In this document: positions 1 through 9,812 of the stretch, one piece after another
Position numbering within the stretch: the stretch's first letter is position 1
Layout of the letters: each line of letters begins with the position of its first letter
Origin: Kiritimatiellales bacterium
Lineage (GTDB): Bacteria; Patescibacteriota; Gracilibacteria; Peribacterales; Peribacteraceae
Length of the DNA: 32,962 bases
Assembly (NCBI GenBank): GCA_021734665.1
Contig: JAIPIN010000006.1
Coordinates: 1-32,962, forward strand
Direction: 5' to 3'
Program-made: the position numbers and the translations under genes
The notes under the pieces: model-generated
The model's input: the letters and a program-made list of their open reading frames with translations, nothing else
Databases searched by the model: none
Told to the model about the DNA's origin: nothing

Positions 1-218
1 TTCTTTAGAAGGCTCATTTACAAATATTAAGTGTAAAATCAATGTACATCCTGGATTGAAAATCGAACGAAAACAAAAGCTGATTTCAGAGCTTTTAGGT
101 GGTTTCTAGCCCCCAAAATTTTCCATTAAGCCTATTTTTAAGCCAAAAAGTCTATTTGTGTAAAACAAAATATTTTGCGAGGCTTCTTTTTTTAGATTTG
201 ATTAAATAGAGTTATGAC

Positions 219-584
219 ATGCGTAAAAGACCTTATGAAAATATTATTGCTTGGCAGGAGGCATACAAGTTGTGTCTAACTGTTTATAAATTATCAAAAA
301 AACTTCCTATAGAAGAGCGATTTCCCTTGGCTAATCAGTTGAGAAGATCGGCTTATAGTGTTCCTACTAATATTGCAGAAGGGAATATGAAGAGGTCTAA
401 AAAGGAAAAGGCTCGTTTCTATGAAATTGCACAAGGATCATTAGAAGAGCTGCATTGTGAATGCAAATTATCATGTGATCTAAAGTATATTTCTATGAAT
501 GAATTTGAGAGTGTTGATGAACATCTTAATAGAGTTAGTTATCTTCTAGCCAGACTCAAGTCAGCAGTTCTAGTATCTCCTTAG
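219..584 (+). CDS. four helix bundle protein (S23/bVLRP-like family)
   Basis: ORF; IIAWQEAYKLCLTVYKLSKKLP...ANQLRRSAYSVPTNIAEG...FYEIAQGSLEEL is typical of the family. Confidence 0.9.
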   Translation: MRKRPYENIIAWQEAYKLCLTVYKLSKKLPIEERFPLANQLRRSAYSVPTNIAEGNMKRSKKEKARFYEIAQGSLEELHCECKLSCDLKYISMNEFESVDEHLNRVSYLLARLKSAVLVSP

Positions 585-607
585 GATTCTTTGGTTTCCT
601 TGGTTTC

Positions 608-1708
608 TTAGGATTCCTTATGCTCGTTTTCTATTAATTGCCGCAACTCCTGCATCGCTTTCAGCGTCACCCCTAGGTTTTGCATTTGTGCGTATGTCTC
701 GCCGAGCCTTTCGCCCGATCGTAATAAGTGACTTAAGTAGCTCTTATTAAGTTCGCGACTAAATTCACTTGGAGAGTCTGGATCAATAGGGGAGTGATCT
801 TTAAGAAATTCTGATTTAGAAATTCTAACTTGTGATCCGTCACTCATAATAATTGTTCCATGTCTTGCGATTCTCATTGGAAGTACACAATCGAACATGT
901 CTATTCCTGTGGCGACACACTTTTTCATCTGTTCGATTACGCCTACGCCCATTAGGTAGCGTGGTTTTTCTTCAGGCAGAAGAGGAGTGATTGCTTCTAC
1001 AACTCGTAGCATTTCTTCTTCCTCTTCTCCTACTGCAAGTCCTCCAAGTGCATAGCCATCAAAGTCCATTGCGATTAGTTCTTCGGCGCATTTCTTACGA
1101 AGATCGAGTTCGAGGCCACCTTGGATGATGCCAAACAATAACGGCCGTTGTAGGGTCACAGCGCGCTGTGACCCTACAACGCACAACTTCTCATGTATCT
1201 CCTTACACTCTTTCGCCCATCTGATCGTTCGATCCACAGCAGCCTCTATATCTTTTTTTGAGTCGGTGGAAGGTGGGCACTCATCAAAGCACATGATGAT
1301 GTCAGCACCTAAGTTGTGTTGAATTGTTATTGATTCTTCTGGTCCCATGAAAAGATTTTCTCCGTTTAAGTGAGAATTGAACTGAACACCTTTGTCAGTG
1401 ATTTTGTTATTGCGTCGCAGTGAATAAACTTGGAATCCTCCGGAGTCGGTAAGTATTGGTTTGTCCCAACTTATAAATTCATGTAATCCGCCTGCATCGC
1501 GAACAATCTCATCTCCGGGTTGGATATGTAAGTGATAGGTGTTACATAAGAGTATTTGTGCTCCTAGATCATTTAGATCTTTATGTGTTATTCCTTTCAT
1601 AGCACCTGCTGTTCCCACCGGCATAAAGAATGGTGTTTTTATAACACCATGTGCAGTGTGCAGTGATCCTTGTCGCCCCAATGATGTTGTTTTATGCAGA
1701 TCAAACAT
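608..1708 (-). CDS. tgt: queuine/archaeosine tRNA-ribosyltransferase family (Tgt-like), atypical zinc site and in-frame palindrome insertion
   Basis: ORF; TPFFMPVGTAGAMKGIT, LTDSGGFQVYSL, FGIIQGG, FDGYALGGLAVGE, GIDMFDCVLP motifs. Confidence 0.9.
   Translation of the reverse strand: MFDLHKTTSLGRQGSLHTAHGVIKTPFFMPVGTAGAMKGITHKDLNDLGAQILLCNTYHLHIQPGDEIVRDAGGLHEFISWDKPILTDSGGFQVYSLRRNNKITDKGVQFNSHLNGENLFMGPEESITIQHNLGADIIMCFDECPPSTDSKKDIEAAVDRTIRWAKECKEIHEKLCVVGSQRAVTLQRPLLFGIIQGGLELDLRKKCAEELIAMDFDGYALGGLAVGEEEEEMLRVVEAITPLLPEEKPRYLMGVGVIEQMKKCVATGIDMFDCVLPMRIARHGTIIMSDGSQVRISKSEFLKDHSPIDPDSPSEFSRELNKSYLSHLLRSGERLGETYAQMQNLGVTLKAMQELRQLIENEHKES
1146..1181. repeat. perfect 36-bp palindrome inside the tgt CDS
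   Basis: cgttgtagggtcacagcg|cgctgtgaccctacaacg; the two halves are exact reverse complements. Confidence 0.95.
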
Positions 1709-1856
1709 ATCTTCAAATAACTTCTATACGCTAGCAGCTAGCAGCTAGAAGCTAAAGAATTTGTTGCATATATAACAATTCTGACTTCCTGTCTCTTTTT
1801 AGATTTCAGAAGACATCTACAATAGGTCCCGACTTATAGTTTTCCCCCTTCTAAAT

Positions 1857-2282
1857 ATGAAATATTCTATTCCTAATGAGCCAGAGTGTATTGCAGCTTT
1901 GCTTATGCGCGTTGGCTTTGGACTATCCCTTCTCTTTGTTGGGCTTTCTCACTATATGACCTTCGAAGGATTTAAAGGTATGACTATGGATGGTCTTGGT
2001 GCTCTAGAGCCACTTGGCATGATCTGGGCATTTGTAATGCCTGCTCTCATGATTGTAGGTGGCGCACTCTTTGTTATTAATATGTACAAAGAGATCGCAA
2101 CATGGACTGCCGGGCTTGCACTTGTTTCTATTCCAGTTGGGATGCTTATAAAACCAATTCTTACCGGTGTATCTCTTGGTGACATGATGGGGCCAGCAAT
2201 TAATGCTTTCATATGGATTCTTGTTTATGTAACCGTAGTAAAGTTCGGCACTTGTTGTGGATCTTCATGTGAATCTAAATAA
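1857..2282 (+). CDS. DoxX-family membrane protein
   Basis: ORF with four hydrophobic segments; LLMRVGFGLSLLFVGLSHY N-terminus resembles DoxX. Confidence 0.65.
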   Translation: MKYSIPNEPECIAALLMRVGFGLSLLFVGLSHYMTFEGFKGMTMDGLGALEPLGMIWAFVMPALMIVGGALFVINMYKEIATWTAGLALVSIPVGMLIKPILTGVSLGDMMGPAINAFIWILVYVTVVKFGTCCGSSCESK

Positions 2283-2367
2283 AAGGAAACCAAAGAAACC
2301 AAAGAAACCAAGGGGGATATTCCCTTAGGATTCTTTGGTTTCTTAGGATTCCTCGGATTCCTTAATC

Positions 2368-3006
2368 TTATTTTTTAATAACCTTATCAATCAATCCATA
2401 TTTCATGGCTTCATCTGCACTCATAAAGTTGTCACGCTCCGTGTCTTGTATTACTTTCTCAAGTTTTTGTCCGGTGTGCTTGGCGATCATTTTATTCAAA
2501 AGATCTTTGGTCTTAATTATGTGTTCTGCGTGAATTGCAATATCGCTAGCTTGCCCTTCTGTACCACCAAGAGGTTGGTGAATCATAACTTCGGAGTGTT
2601 CTAGTGCGTATCGTTTTCCTTCTGCACCTCCTAGCAGAATCATAGCGCCTCCACTTGCTGCAATGCCAAGACACACAGTAGATACATCGGGTTTAATGTG
2701 TTGCATGGTGTCGTACATAGCCAGAGTAGATGTAACCTGACCTCCAGGGGAGTTCACGTACATCGTGATGTCCTTCTTTGGATCTTCTTTCTCCAAAAAT
2801 AGAAGCTGGGCGATTATGGAGTTGGCAATGTCATCATTGATTTGAGTGCCAAGAAAAATAATTCGCTCTTCTAACAGACGAGAGTATATGTCGTATGCGC
2901 GCTCACCCATTTGTGTCTTTTCGATCACAGTTGGAATAAGTACGTTCTGTGGATGCAGAGCACCGCGAGAAAGATTCTTAGATATAGATTGAAGATTGGA
3001 GTGCAT
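2368..3006 (-). CDS. clpP: ATP-dependent Clp protease proteolytic subunit
   Basis: [53 protein letters not shown] motifs. Confidence 0.96.
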   Translation of the reverse strand: MHSNLQSISKNLSRGALHPQNVLIPTVIEKTQMGERAYDIYSRLLEERIIFLGTQINDDIANSIIAQLLFLEKEDPKKDITMYVNSPGGQVTSTLAMYDTMQHIKPDVSTVCLGIAASGGAMILLGGAEGKRYALEHSEVMIHQPLGGTEGQASDIAIHAEHIIKTKDLLNKMIAKHTGQKLEKVIQDTERDNFMSADEAMKYGLIDKVIKK

Positions 3007-3157
3007 TGTTTTGAAGGGAATTTTCGTATCTATAATAGCGTTTTTTAGGTCTCTGCGGCAGTATGCAGAGGATAGCGATTATGGTGTGTAGATTGTTTGT
3101 TATAAATACTAGACATCAAACTGTGGCAGCGGATTCGTTCTCCTGTAAAGTATTTCT

Positions 3158-4117
3158 ATGTCAGTTGCGGATATTGATATAGGCACTCAGGTTGATCAAT
3201 TTTTAAAAGAAGTGGAGCATCCATTGGTCGTAATTCTTGGTCCCACTGCGAGCGGAAAGACTTCTATGTCGATTAGTCTTGCAAGGCAATTGGGAGAACA
3301 GGGGAGTGAGGTGGAGATTGTGAATGCAGATTCACGTCAGCTTTATAAATATCTCAACATTGGAACTGCAAAAATTACAGAAGAAGAAATGCAAGGAGTG
3401 CCTCATCATTTAATTGATGTTCTTGATCCAAAAGAAGACGTGAGTGTAGGTTGGTACAAGGAAGAGGCGACTAGAATAATTAAAGAGATCCACGAGCGAG
3501 GTAATGTTCCATTTTTAGTTGGAGGATCGATGCTTTACGTCAGTGTGATTACGGATGAATTGACTATGGGGCCATCTTCAACACCCGAAGTTCGTAAAAG
3601 TCTTGAAGATGAGTACGATAAAGATGCAGGTGATACTCTTTATAAACGTTTGCAGGAGATAGATCCGGAAGAAGCTGAGCGTATCCATCAAAACAACAAG
3701 CCAAGACTTGTGCGTGCTATAGAAATTTGTGAGATTACTTCTCAAAGTAAAACTCAAGCAGTTGGGCAATCGGAAATATTTTCCAAAGATTCAACTGACA
3801 AACTGATCTTTGGGTTAGAGCTTGAACGCAGTGAGCTATGTGATCGAATAAATCAACGTACAAAAGAAATGTTTAAATCAGGATGGGTAGATGAGGTGCG
3901 TGATTTGTTGGATCTAGGATATAGACCAGAAGATCCAGGATTTAAAAGCTGTGGGTATCGTGAAATTATGGAAGCAATTCAATCAGGTCAGCCAATTATA
4001 GAAGAGGCTTTGGAAGAAGTAATTGCTGCCAAAACACGACAATATGCACGCAGGCAGATGACGTGGTGGAGAAGGGATGAGCGTATAACATGGGTAGAGT
4101 CATCTTTATTGAGTTAA
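3158..4117 (+). CDS. miaA: tRNA dimethylallyltransferase
   Basis: GPTASGKTSMSISLA, VNADSRQLYKYLNIGTAK, PHHLIDVLDP, VGGSMLYV motifs. Confidence 0.96.
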   Translation: MSVADIDIGTQVDQFLKEVEHPLVVILGPTASGKTSMSISLARQLGEQGSEVEIVNADSRQLYKYLNIGTAKITEEEMQGVPHHLIDVLDPKEDVSVGWYKEEATRIIKEIHERGNVPFLVGGSMLYVSVITDELTMGPSSTPEVRKSLEDEYDKDAGDTLYKRLQEIDPEEAERIHQNNKPRLVRAIEICEITSQSKTQAVGQSEIFSKDSTDKLIFGLELERSELCDRINQRTKEMFKSGWVDEVRDLLDLGYRPEDPGFKSCGYREIMEAIQSGQPIIEEALEEVIAAKTRQYARRQMTWWRRDERITWVESSLLS

Positions 4118-4214
4118 AAGTTAAAAGTGAATACTTCGGCAGTGCTCAGCACAAGTAGTGAAAAATGGTCGAATGTTAATTATTTTGCATTACATCTGCA
4201 CTATTAACTATTCA

Positions 4215-4367
4215 CTATTGACTATTAATTTCTAACGCTTTTCGCAGATCCTCTAAGCGCTTTCGTGTAACGAGTTCAACAGCATCTTTGGCATCACTTA
4301 TTTCTAGTACCAATTCTTCCGATCGTTCATTATTTGGAATTTCTGGTGTTTGTTTGTTTGTTTGCAT
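4215..4367 (-). CDS. small hypothetical protein (50 aa from the likely start MQTNKQ...)
   Basis: C-terminal part of ORF 4215..4433; start moved to 4367 to avoid overlap with the upstream ORF. Confidence 0.4.
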   Translation of the reverse strand: MQTNKQTPEIPNNERSEELVLEISDAKDAVELVTRKRLEDLRKALEINSQ

Positions 4368-4381
4368 AACAAAAAAGGGGA

Positions 4382-4774
4382 TTAGAACTTGAATACATCG
4401 TAATGTTCTTCGATTCGCTGTTTCATTTGCCACAGATGTTCAATCATTGTTTGTAGCTGTGGAGATTCATTTGGTGAAGCGTCGTGTTTACGAACTTCAT
4501 CAATACTTCGAATCAAATTAGCAATATTAAGAAGAGCCAGATCGGTTTTATCTTTCCATTCTTCATCCAGTCCTTTATATACATCTTGGTTCAAAAAGGA
4601 TTCTGCATTAAGTGGATCGATTTCTTTTGAATCAATCATCTTAAGAACCGTAGCCATAAAATCTTTGTGCTTATTATCCATATCTCCAGCAATGGCTTGC
4701 CCAGCTTTCTTCTGCTCGTCTTCTGTCATTGTATCTTGGTGTTTTGCCATGGTGGTGTGGAAATCATCAGCCAT
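4382..4774 (-). CDS. hypothetical helical protein
   Basis: 130-aa ORF in an otherwise unoccupied region. Confidence 0.6.
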   Translation of the reverse strand: MADDFHTTMAKHQDTMTEDEQKKAGQAIAGDMDNKHKDFMATVLKMIDSKEIDPLNAESFLNQDVYKGLDEEWKDKTDLALLNIANLIRSIDEVRKHDASPNESPQLQTMIEHLWQMKQRIEEHYDVFKF

Positions 4775-4810
4775 ACGTTCCTATTCTAGCATTTTTAGCT
4801 CTTCAGCGCT

Positions 4811-6115
4811 ATGTCTGGTACGATCATCCTCTCCATGGTCGATACACAAGCACCACTGGCTTATCGCATGCGCCCCACTGCTTTAGCCGATTTTGTGGGG
4901 CAGGAGGAAATTGTCGGGAAGGGGACGCCGCTGCGCGCTTCCATCGAGGCCGATACGCTCTCGTCGGTGATTTTTGCAGGTCCTCCCGGAACGGGGAAAA
5001 CCACATTGGCACGGATTATTGCAGAAACAACGCAGGCGCATTTTGTACAGCTCAATGCCGTCACAAGTGGAGTGAAAGATCTTAAAGAAGTGTGCAGCGA
5101 ATCTGAGCGGCTAAAAACTGCGTTGCGACAGCGAACAGTTTTATTCATCGATGAGATTCATCGTTTTAACAAAGCACAGCAAGATGCGCTTTTACCTTAT
5201 GTGGAGAGTGGTGCGGTCATTCTGATCGGTGCTACAACAGAGAATCCTTATTTTGAGGTAAATTCAGCGCTGGTGTCGCGCTCCAGTGTGTATCTGTTGC
5301 AGCCACTTAGCATGGAACATCTGCTTATGATTCTGCGGCGTGCACTGGAATCATCCGAAGGGTACAACGGTAAGATCACAATTGAAGACGAAGCACTAAA
5401 GCGCATTGCGACGGTTGCCGGAGGTGATGCACGTATTGCCTTAAATGCGTTAGAGTTGGCTGTGCTCACAGTTGGGAAGAAGATGACGGTGGCGCAAGTA
5501 GATGCCTTGTTTGCCAAGAATGCCAAGCGATACGACAAAACGGGGGAAGATCACTACAACACGATCTCCGCTTTTATTAAAACGATGCGTGGCAGCGATT
5601 GTGATGCAGCACTGGTGTGGCTCTTTAAGATGATTAACGCCGGCGAGGAGCCGCGGTTCTTGTTCCGCAGGATGGCAATATTTGCCAGTGAAGATATTGG
5701 CAATGCCGATCCGCGTGCGTTGCAAGTAGTAATGTCTGCCTGGCAGGCGTTTGAATTCGTCGGGTTACCGGAAGGGGAGTATTTCTTGGCACATGCATGT
5801 GTGTACTTAAGTCAGGCGCCTAAGAGCAATGCTATCAAGCGTGCAATGGGTGCGGTCAAATCCGCACTGCACTCTGCTCCATTACTAGAAGTGCCATACC
5901 ATTTACGTAATGCACCGATTAAGGGGATGAAGGAACAAGGATATTCCGTAGGTTACCAGTATCCACATGATGATAAGCGTGGAGTGGTGAAAGGGGATTA
6001 TTTCCCAATGGGCATGCAATCGCAGGATTTTTATGAACCAAGTGAGCGCGGGTTCGAGGCAGAGATACAGGAGCGACTGAAACAGACAAAAGAGGTATTA
6101 AAAGCGAAGAATTAG
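4811..6115 (+). CDS. rarA: replication-associated recombination protein A (RarA/MgsA AAA+ ATPase)
   Basis: PLAYRMRPTALADFVGQEEIVGKG, FAGPPGTGKTTLARIIA, FIDEIHRFNKAQQDALLP, IGATTENPYFEVN. Confidence 0.96.
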   Translation: MSGTIILSMVDTQAPLAYRMRPTALADFVGQEEIVGKGTPLRASIEADTLSSVIFAGPPGTGKTTLARIIAETTQAHFVQLNAVTSGVKDLKEVCSESERLKTALRQRTVLFIDEIHRFNKAQQDALLPYVESGAVILIGATTENPYFEVNSALVSRSSVYLLQPLSMEHLLMILRRALESSEGYNGKITIEDEALKRIATVAGGDARIALNALELAVLTVGKKMTVAQVDALFAKNAKRYDKTGEDHYNTISAFIKTMRGSDCDAALVWLFKMINAGEEPRFLFRRMAIFASEDIGNADPRALQVVMSAWQAFEFVGLPEGEYFLAHACVYLSQAPKSNAIKRAMGAVKSALHSAPLLEVPYHLRNAPIKGMKEQGYSVGYQYPHDDKRGVVKGDYFPMGMQSQDFYEPSERGFEAEIQERLKQTKEVLKAKN

Positions 6116-6194
6116 TCTATTAGAAGGAGAATTTAGAATAATAGACATTATTGATAATTATTGCAATATAGTATATAATACTATTCGAACAAAC

Positions 6195-6782
6195 ATGAAC
6201 CTCATTCCACAGCCGCTTAGGCACTTTGCGCATCAGCATGATGATCTACCTGCATTTCATGCTGGATATTTGGTACTAACTCTACTTGCAGCTTCAATGT
6301 TTAGCTTGGGAGCATTTGGACTTTTGATATTGGCTCATATGACTTTGGACTATGTTAAGTATAGAGAATATCACGGATATGGCTGGAGGATGACGGTAGA
6401 GGGGATTGTGCGAGAGAGTTTGCTTGATGTAACTCTTCTTTTGATTGGTTTGGTATTCTCTGTGTATTTGCATCATTCAATTGCTTTCCCAGGAATTAGT
6501 GGATTGATGAGAGCTGAGCTAACTATTGTAAGAATGTTCGGAACGCTTATTCCAAAGATGAAGATTCTGCATAACTTCCTCAAGGTGATTGCACACGTTC
6601 GTCATTACATGGATCATGCACATCCACACTTGCGCCAGCATTGGAGCACTGTTGATCGTGTGTGTTTCTGGTCTATTGCATTCACACTCTTCTTGCTTGC
6701 GTTTGCAGCACCAATTCTGCACGTAACATATCCAGAGATTCAAAATATCCTGATCGAAGAAATGATTCCTTGGACGATTTAG
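6195..6782 (+). CDS. hypothetical multi-pass membrane protein
   Basis: 195-aa ORF with several hydrophobic segments. Confidence 0.7.
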   Translation: MNLIPQPLRHFAHQHDDLPAFHAGYLVLTLLAASMFSLGAFGLLILAHMTLDYVKYREYHGYGWRMTVEGIVRESLLDVTLLLIGLVFSVYLHHSIAFPGISGLMRAELTIVRMFGTLIPKMKILHNFLKVIAHVRHYMDHAHPHLRQHWSTVDRVCFWSIAFTLFLLAFAAPILHVTYPEIQNILIEEMIPWTI

Positions 6783-6837
6783 TTATAGTAACTTAGTAAG
6801 GCTTGCGATTAGATTTGTAGTGTTCTAATCTTTGGGC

Positions 6838-7008
6838 ATGGAAAAATCTACCAGTAAAGAACCTGTCACCGATATAAGCAAGGTATGGTTTGGCAATAAG
6901 CCTGAAGACTGTCCCGTTAAGGCAAAAAATGCGGGTATTCGTAGAAGCCAGTCACATGCAATGAGATTAATTTTAAGTAGTCTTAATCGCGGGGATATCA
7001 AGAAATAA
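6838..7008 (+). CDS. small hypothetical protein, 56 aa (below the cutoff of the ORF track)
   Basis: ATG at 6838 to TAA at 7006-7008: MEKSTSKEPVTDISKVWFGNKPEDCPVKAKNAGIRRSQSHAMRLILSSLNRGDIKK. Confidence 0.45.
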   Translation: MEKSTSKEPVTDISKVWFGNKPEDCPVKAKNAGIRRSQSHAMRLILSSLNRGDIKK

Positions 7009-7066
7009 TAGTTGTTGTAGTAGCTAATTAAGAGTGGTTCTTCATTTCTAATGAAGATATTTGCTA

Positions 7067-8101
7067 TTACGCCACTGTGTTATTACCAAACAGCTCTTCT
7101 TCAATAGCCCTTGTCTCACCAAACCATTTTGTAAAGAATTCGGTTTCTTTGCCATCTGCGTAACGCTCCTTAAAGTCCTCGAATCGTTCTTCCAAAGGAA
7201 CAACCTCAGTCAGTTTTACTCGTTTATCTGCGTAAAAGAGTAGCTTTTGCTCAATAGTCATATCAGGAGGATTAGGTGTTTTAAACCCGTGTGGTGTGAT
7301 GATTTCTGCAAGCTTTGAATATCCCTGTTCTTGTAGGAAAAGTGAACATCCTTCTTCATGTCCGACATTAGGATATTTCTGTTTTAATTTTTCCCATGTT
7401 TCTTGCGCTTCATTAGAAGCTACTGCGTAAGTAGCATTTGTTCCAATATGAAAATCAAAGAATCTTAATAAATCATGTAATTGCCCCGCTCTCTTGAGAG
7501 CAAGTGAACGCACAATTATGCCATTATTCTTCAAATGCTCTGCGCAGCGTACAGCAAAATTGGCAACTACTTCGCAGTGTTCAATAATATGAGGCTGAAG
7601 CATTGCTTCTTCTCTCCATTGATTTACCTCTTCAGAGGAGGGCAGGGGAATGTCATTGAATGTTATGTTCAAGATTCGTGTGTGATTATCATCTTCTTCC
7701 TCGGATATATTTATTAAGATGGAGTCTGACTGTGTAGATTGTGCAAGTCTGTCGCTCCACTCTATGCATCTAATGCCTTCATGGTCATCAGATGTGGCGA
7801 CTACTTCTTCAGCTTGAGCCTTAGATAATCTAAAAAGATCCATATGCAGCAACTCTCCGTGGCTATTGGTTTTATAGCGTTGTTCAAGTGCATATGTGGG
7901 GCTTGTAAGATGCTCTGAGATGCCAAGCTCTTTGGCAAATCCTTGCAAAAAAGTTGTTTTCCCTACTCCAAGATCTCCTGTAAGAAATAAGGTTACAGGT
8001 GTTGTGTAGAGTGTTTTAGCCAATGATTCACCTGCAAATTTGGTGTTTTTGGCATCAGGAAGCCGTAAAGTGGTATTATCAAATATTGACTCCATGATCA
8101 A
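7067..8101 (-). CDS. tsaE: TsaE-like ATPase fused to a C-terminal HD-domain phosphohydrolase
   Basis: N-terminal LTGDLGVGKTTFLQGFAKELG...SPTYALEQRY...HMDLFRL is TsaE; C-terminal IIEHCEVVANFAVRCAEHL...AGQLHDLLRF...YADKRV fits an HD domain. Confidence 0.85.
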   Translation of the reverse strand: MIMESIFDNTTLRLPDAKNTKFAGESLAKTLYTTPVTLFLTGDLGVGKTTFLQGFAKELGISEHLTSPTYALEQRYKTNSHGELLHMDLFRLSKAQAEEVVATSDDHEGIRCIEWSDRLAQSTQSDSILINISEEEDDNHTRILNITFNDIPLPSSEEVNQWREEAMLQPHIIEHCEVVANFAVRCAEHLKNNGIIVRSLALKRAGQLHDLLRFFDFHIGTNATYAVASNEAQETWEKLKQKYPNVGHEEGCSLFLQEQGYSKLAEIITPHGFKTPNPPDMTIEQKLLFYADKRVKLTEVVPLEERFEDFKERYADGKETEFFTKWFGETRAIEEELFGNNTVA

Positions 8102-8139
8102 AATGTGATATTATAATACGTGAAATAAACATAACAAAC

Positions 8140-9681
8140 ATGCAACTTAGATCTCGCAAACAATTTGGATTTAGTATTAATCCGCTCCATAGCAAGCGGG
8201 AGCCTCATGCATTTCACTATCTTAAAGAGCAGTGGTCGTTTTGGATTGCCACTTTTTCTCTTATTGCCTTCGTGTTGGGGAATATGGTGGGGCAGCATGG
8301 GTTGTATGCATTTTGGGCATCAGTTCTTGGAGAGTTTGATGATAGCTTGATTGTATATACTGGCACAGTTTCTCCTATAGAAAAAGTTCCAGACTATGAA
8401 AAGTGGAGTGCATACGGAGGAAGTGTAGATAACCATACGTATAGGCAAGTGCCCGAAGAAGTTTTAGTCAGCCTTCCTCGTTATAAATCATCTCAGCAAA
8501 AAGAGGTAGATGCACTTCATGGTCATGGTAACGATGTGTATTCGGTTGGTTTCTTGGGATCATACAAAACAGGTGCAGAAGGGGATGGAAGTCATCCAGG
8601 TATAGATATTCGTGTACCAGAGGGGACACCAGTAATTGCGATGGCAAATGGAATTACCACACGAGTGTACGAAGATGCTGGATTTGGTAAGACAATAGTT
8701 GTTCGTCATCCTAATGTTCCAGATCCAAATAATCCTAGTAAGACAACTACATTATTCTCGGTTTATGCTCACTTGAGTGCAATGTACGTAACAGAAGATA
8801 CTATTGTTCACAAAGGCGAACATATTGGTGATAGTGGACAAACAGGATACGCATCTGGTCCTCACCTTCACTTCCAAATTGATCGTGAAGAAGCTCCATG
8901 GCATCCCTACTGGCCGTTTACAGGAGAAGAAGCTAGGCAAGAAGGACTCACTATTGAATCCGCTGTTAATGCAGGACTCTTTAAGTCTCGTGGGTATCTT
9001 TATACAGTAAATTCTATGGTATATGCACAGGCAAGCTATTCACCAGTGGTAGAAGATCAGATTCTAGTAGCAGAATCAGAGAAGAAAGAAGAGAAGCCAA
9101 CAATTGTAGAAACTGTTAAATCCAATGTTGTTAAGCTTTTAGAAGCCGTTGCTTCACGTAGATCAGGTCGTGTTGCACAAATGCTTGCGCGTCGTGATGA
9201 GCGTGCACAAATGAGGCTGGCAAGGCTGGAAGTAGAACAAGTTGCAGAAGTTTCACAGGCAGATCCTGTAGATACAGAGCCTGCGAAAGAGGAAGAGGAG
9301 AAAGTTATCGTTAGCGAAGAAGCAGTTGCAAGTACTTCTCCTTTAGTAGAAGTAGTAACCAAGACTCCAAAGAGTGGAGAGATAACATCTGTTTCTATAT
9401 ATCATGATGGAAACTTCTCTGGAAGGGATTGGGAAACAGTTAGAGTCTCTGTAATAGATGACAATGGAAATACAGTTACAAATAAATCGCCTAGTATGGA
9501 TATTCATTTGCGTACTGCATACGGAGAAGCAGAATTTAATCCATCTGTATTATCTCCTTCAGATTTTAAAGAAGGAGAAGCCGAAGTTCAGATGCTTCCA
9601 CGCGGAAGGCGCACAGTAGTTATTCAGGCGCAGCCATATGGTGTAATTAGTGGACCGATGGCATATGAAGAAGCAGAATGA
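8140..9681 (+). CDS. M23 family metallopeptidase with N-terminal transmembrane segment
   Basis: HPGIDIRVPEGTPVIAMANG, GKTIVVRHP, YAHLSAM, GHIGDSGQTGYASGPHLHFQI-type LytM motifs. Confidence 0.92.
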   Translation: MQLRSRKQFGFSINPLHSKREPHAFHYLKEQWSFWIATFSLIAFVLGNMVGQHGLYAFWASVLGEFDDSLIVYTGTVSPIEKVPDYEKWSAYGGSVDNHTYRQVPEEVLVSLPRYKSSQQKEVDALHGHGNDVYSVGFLGSYKTGAEGDGSHPGIDIRVPEGTPVIAMANGITTRVYEDAGFGKTIVVRHPNVPDPNNPSKTTTLFSVYAHLSAMYVTEDTIVHKGEHIGDSGQTGYASGPHLHFQIDREEAPWHPYWPFTGEEARQEGLTIESAVNAGLFKSRGYLYTVNSMVYAQASYSPVVEDQILVAESEKKEEKPTIVETVKSNVVKLLEAVASRRSGRVAQMLARRDERAQMRLARLEVEQVAEVSQADPVDTEPAKEEEEKVIVSEEAVASTSPLVEVVTKTPKSGEITSVSIYHDGNFSGRDWETVRVSVIDDNGNTVTNKSPSMDIHLRTAYGEAEFNPSVLSPSDFKEGEAEVQMLPRGRRTVVIQAQPYGVISGPMAYEEAE

Positions 9682-9706
9682 GGGATGCGTGAGTGGTGAT
9701 GTATAT

Positions 9707-9812
9707 TGGATGAGTGGATAGTTGAATGGTTAAATGGTTGGATGGCTCTAAAGTGGCAACAAGCCTGATAATCGCCTGCGAACCATCCAACCATGTAGCC
9801 ATCCAGCCATCA
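9707..9812. repeat. octad-array hairpin element, copy A
   Basis: TGGATGAG TGGATAGT TGAATGGT TAAATGGT TGGATGGC / core / AACCATCC AACCATGT AGCCATCC AGCCATCA; second copy inverted at 13111. Confidence 0.85.

Noticed and set aside
1125-1748. Plus-strand ORFs 1125-1322 and 1539-1748
   Set aside because: Antisense to tgt with no protein-like features.
4824-5725. Minus-strand and alternative-frame ORFs across rarA (4824, 4861, 5248, 5450, 4729)
   Set aside because: All overlap a confidently assigned rarA frame and show no family motifs.
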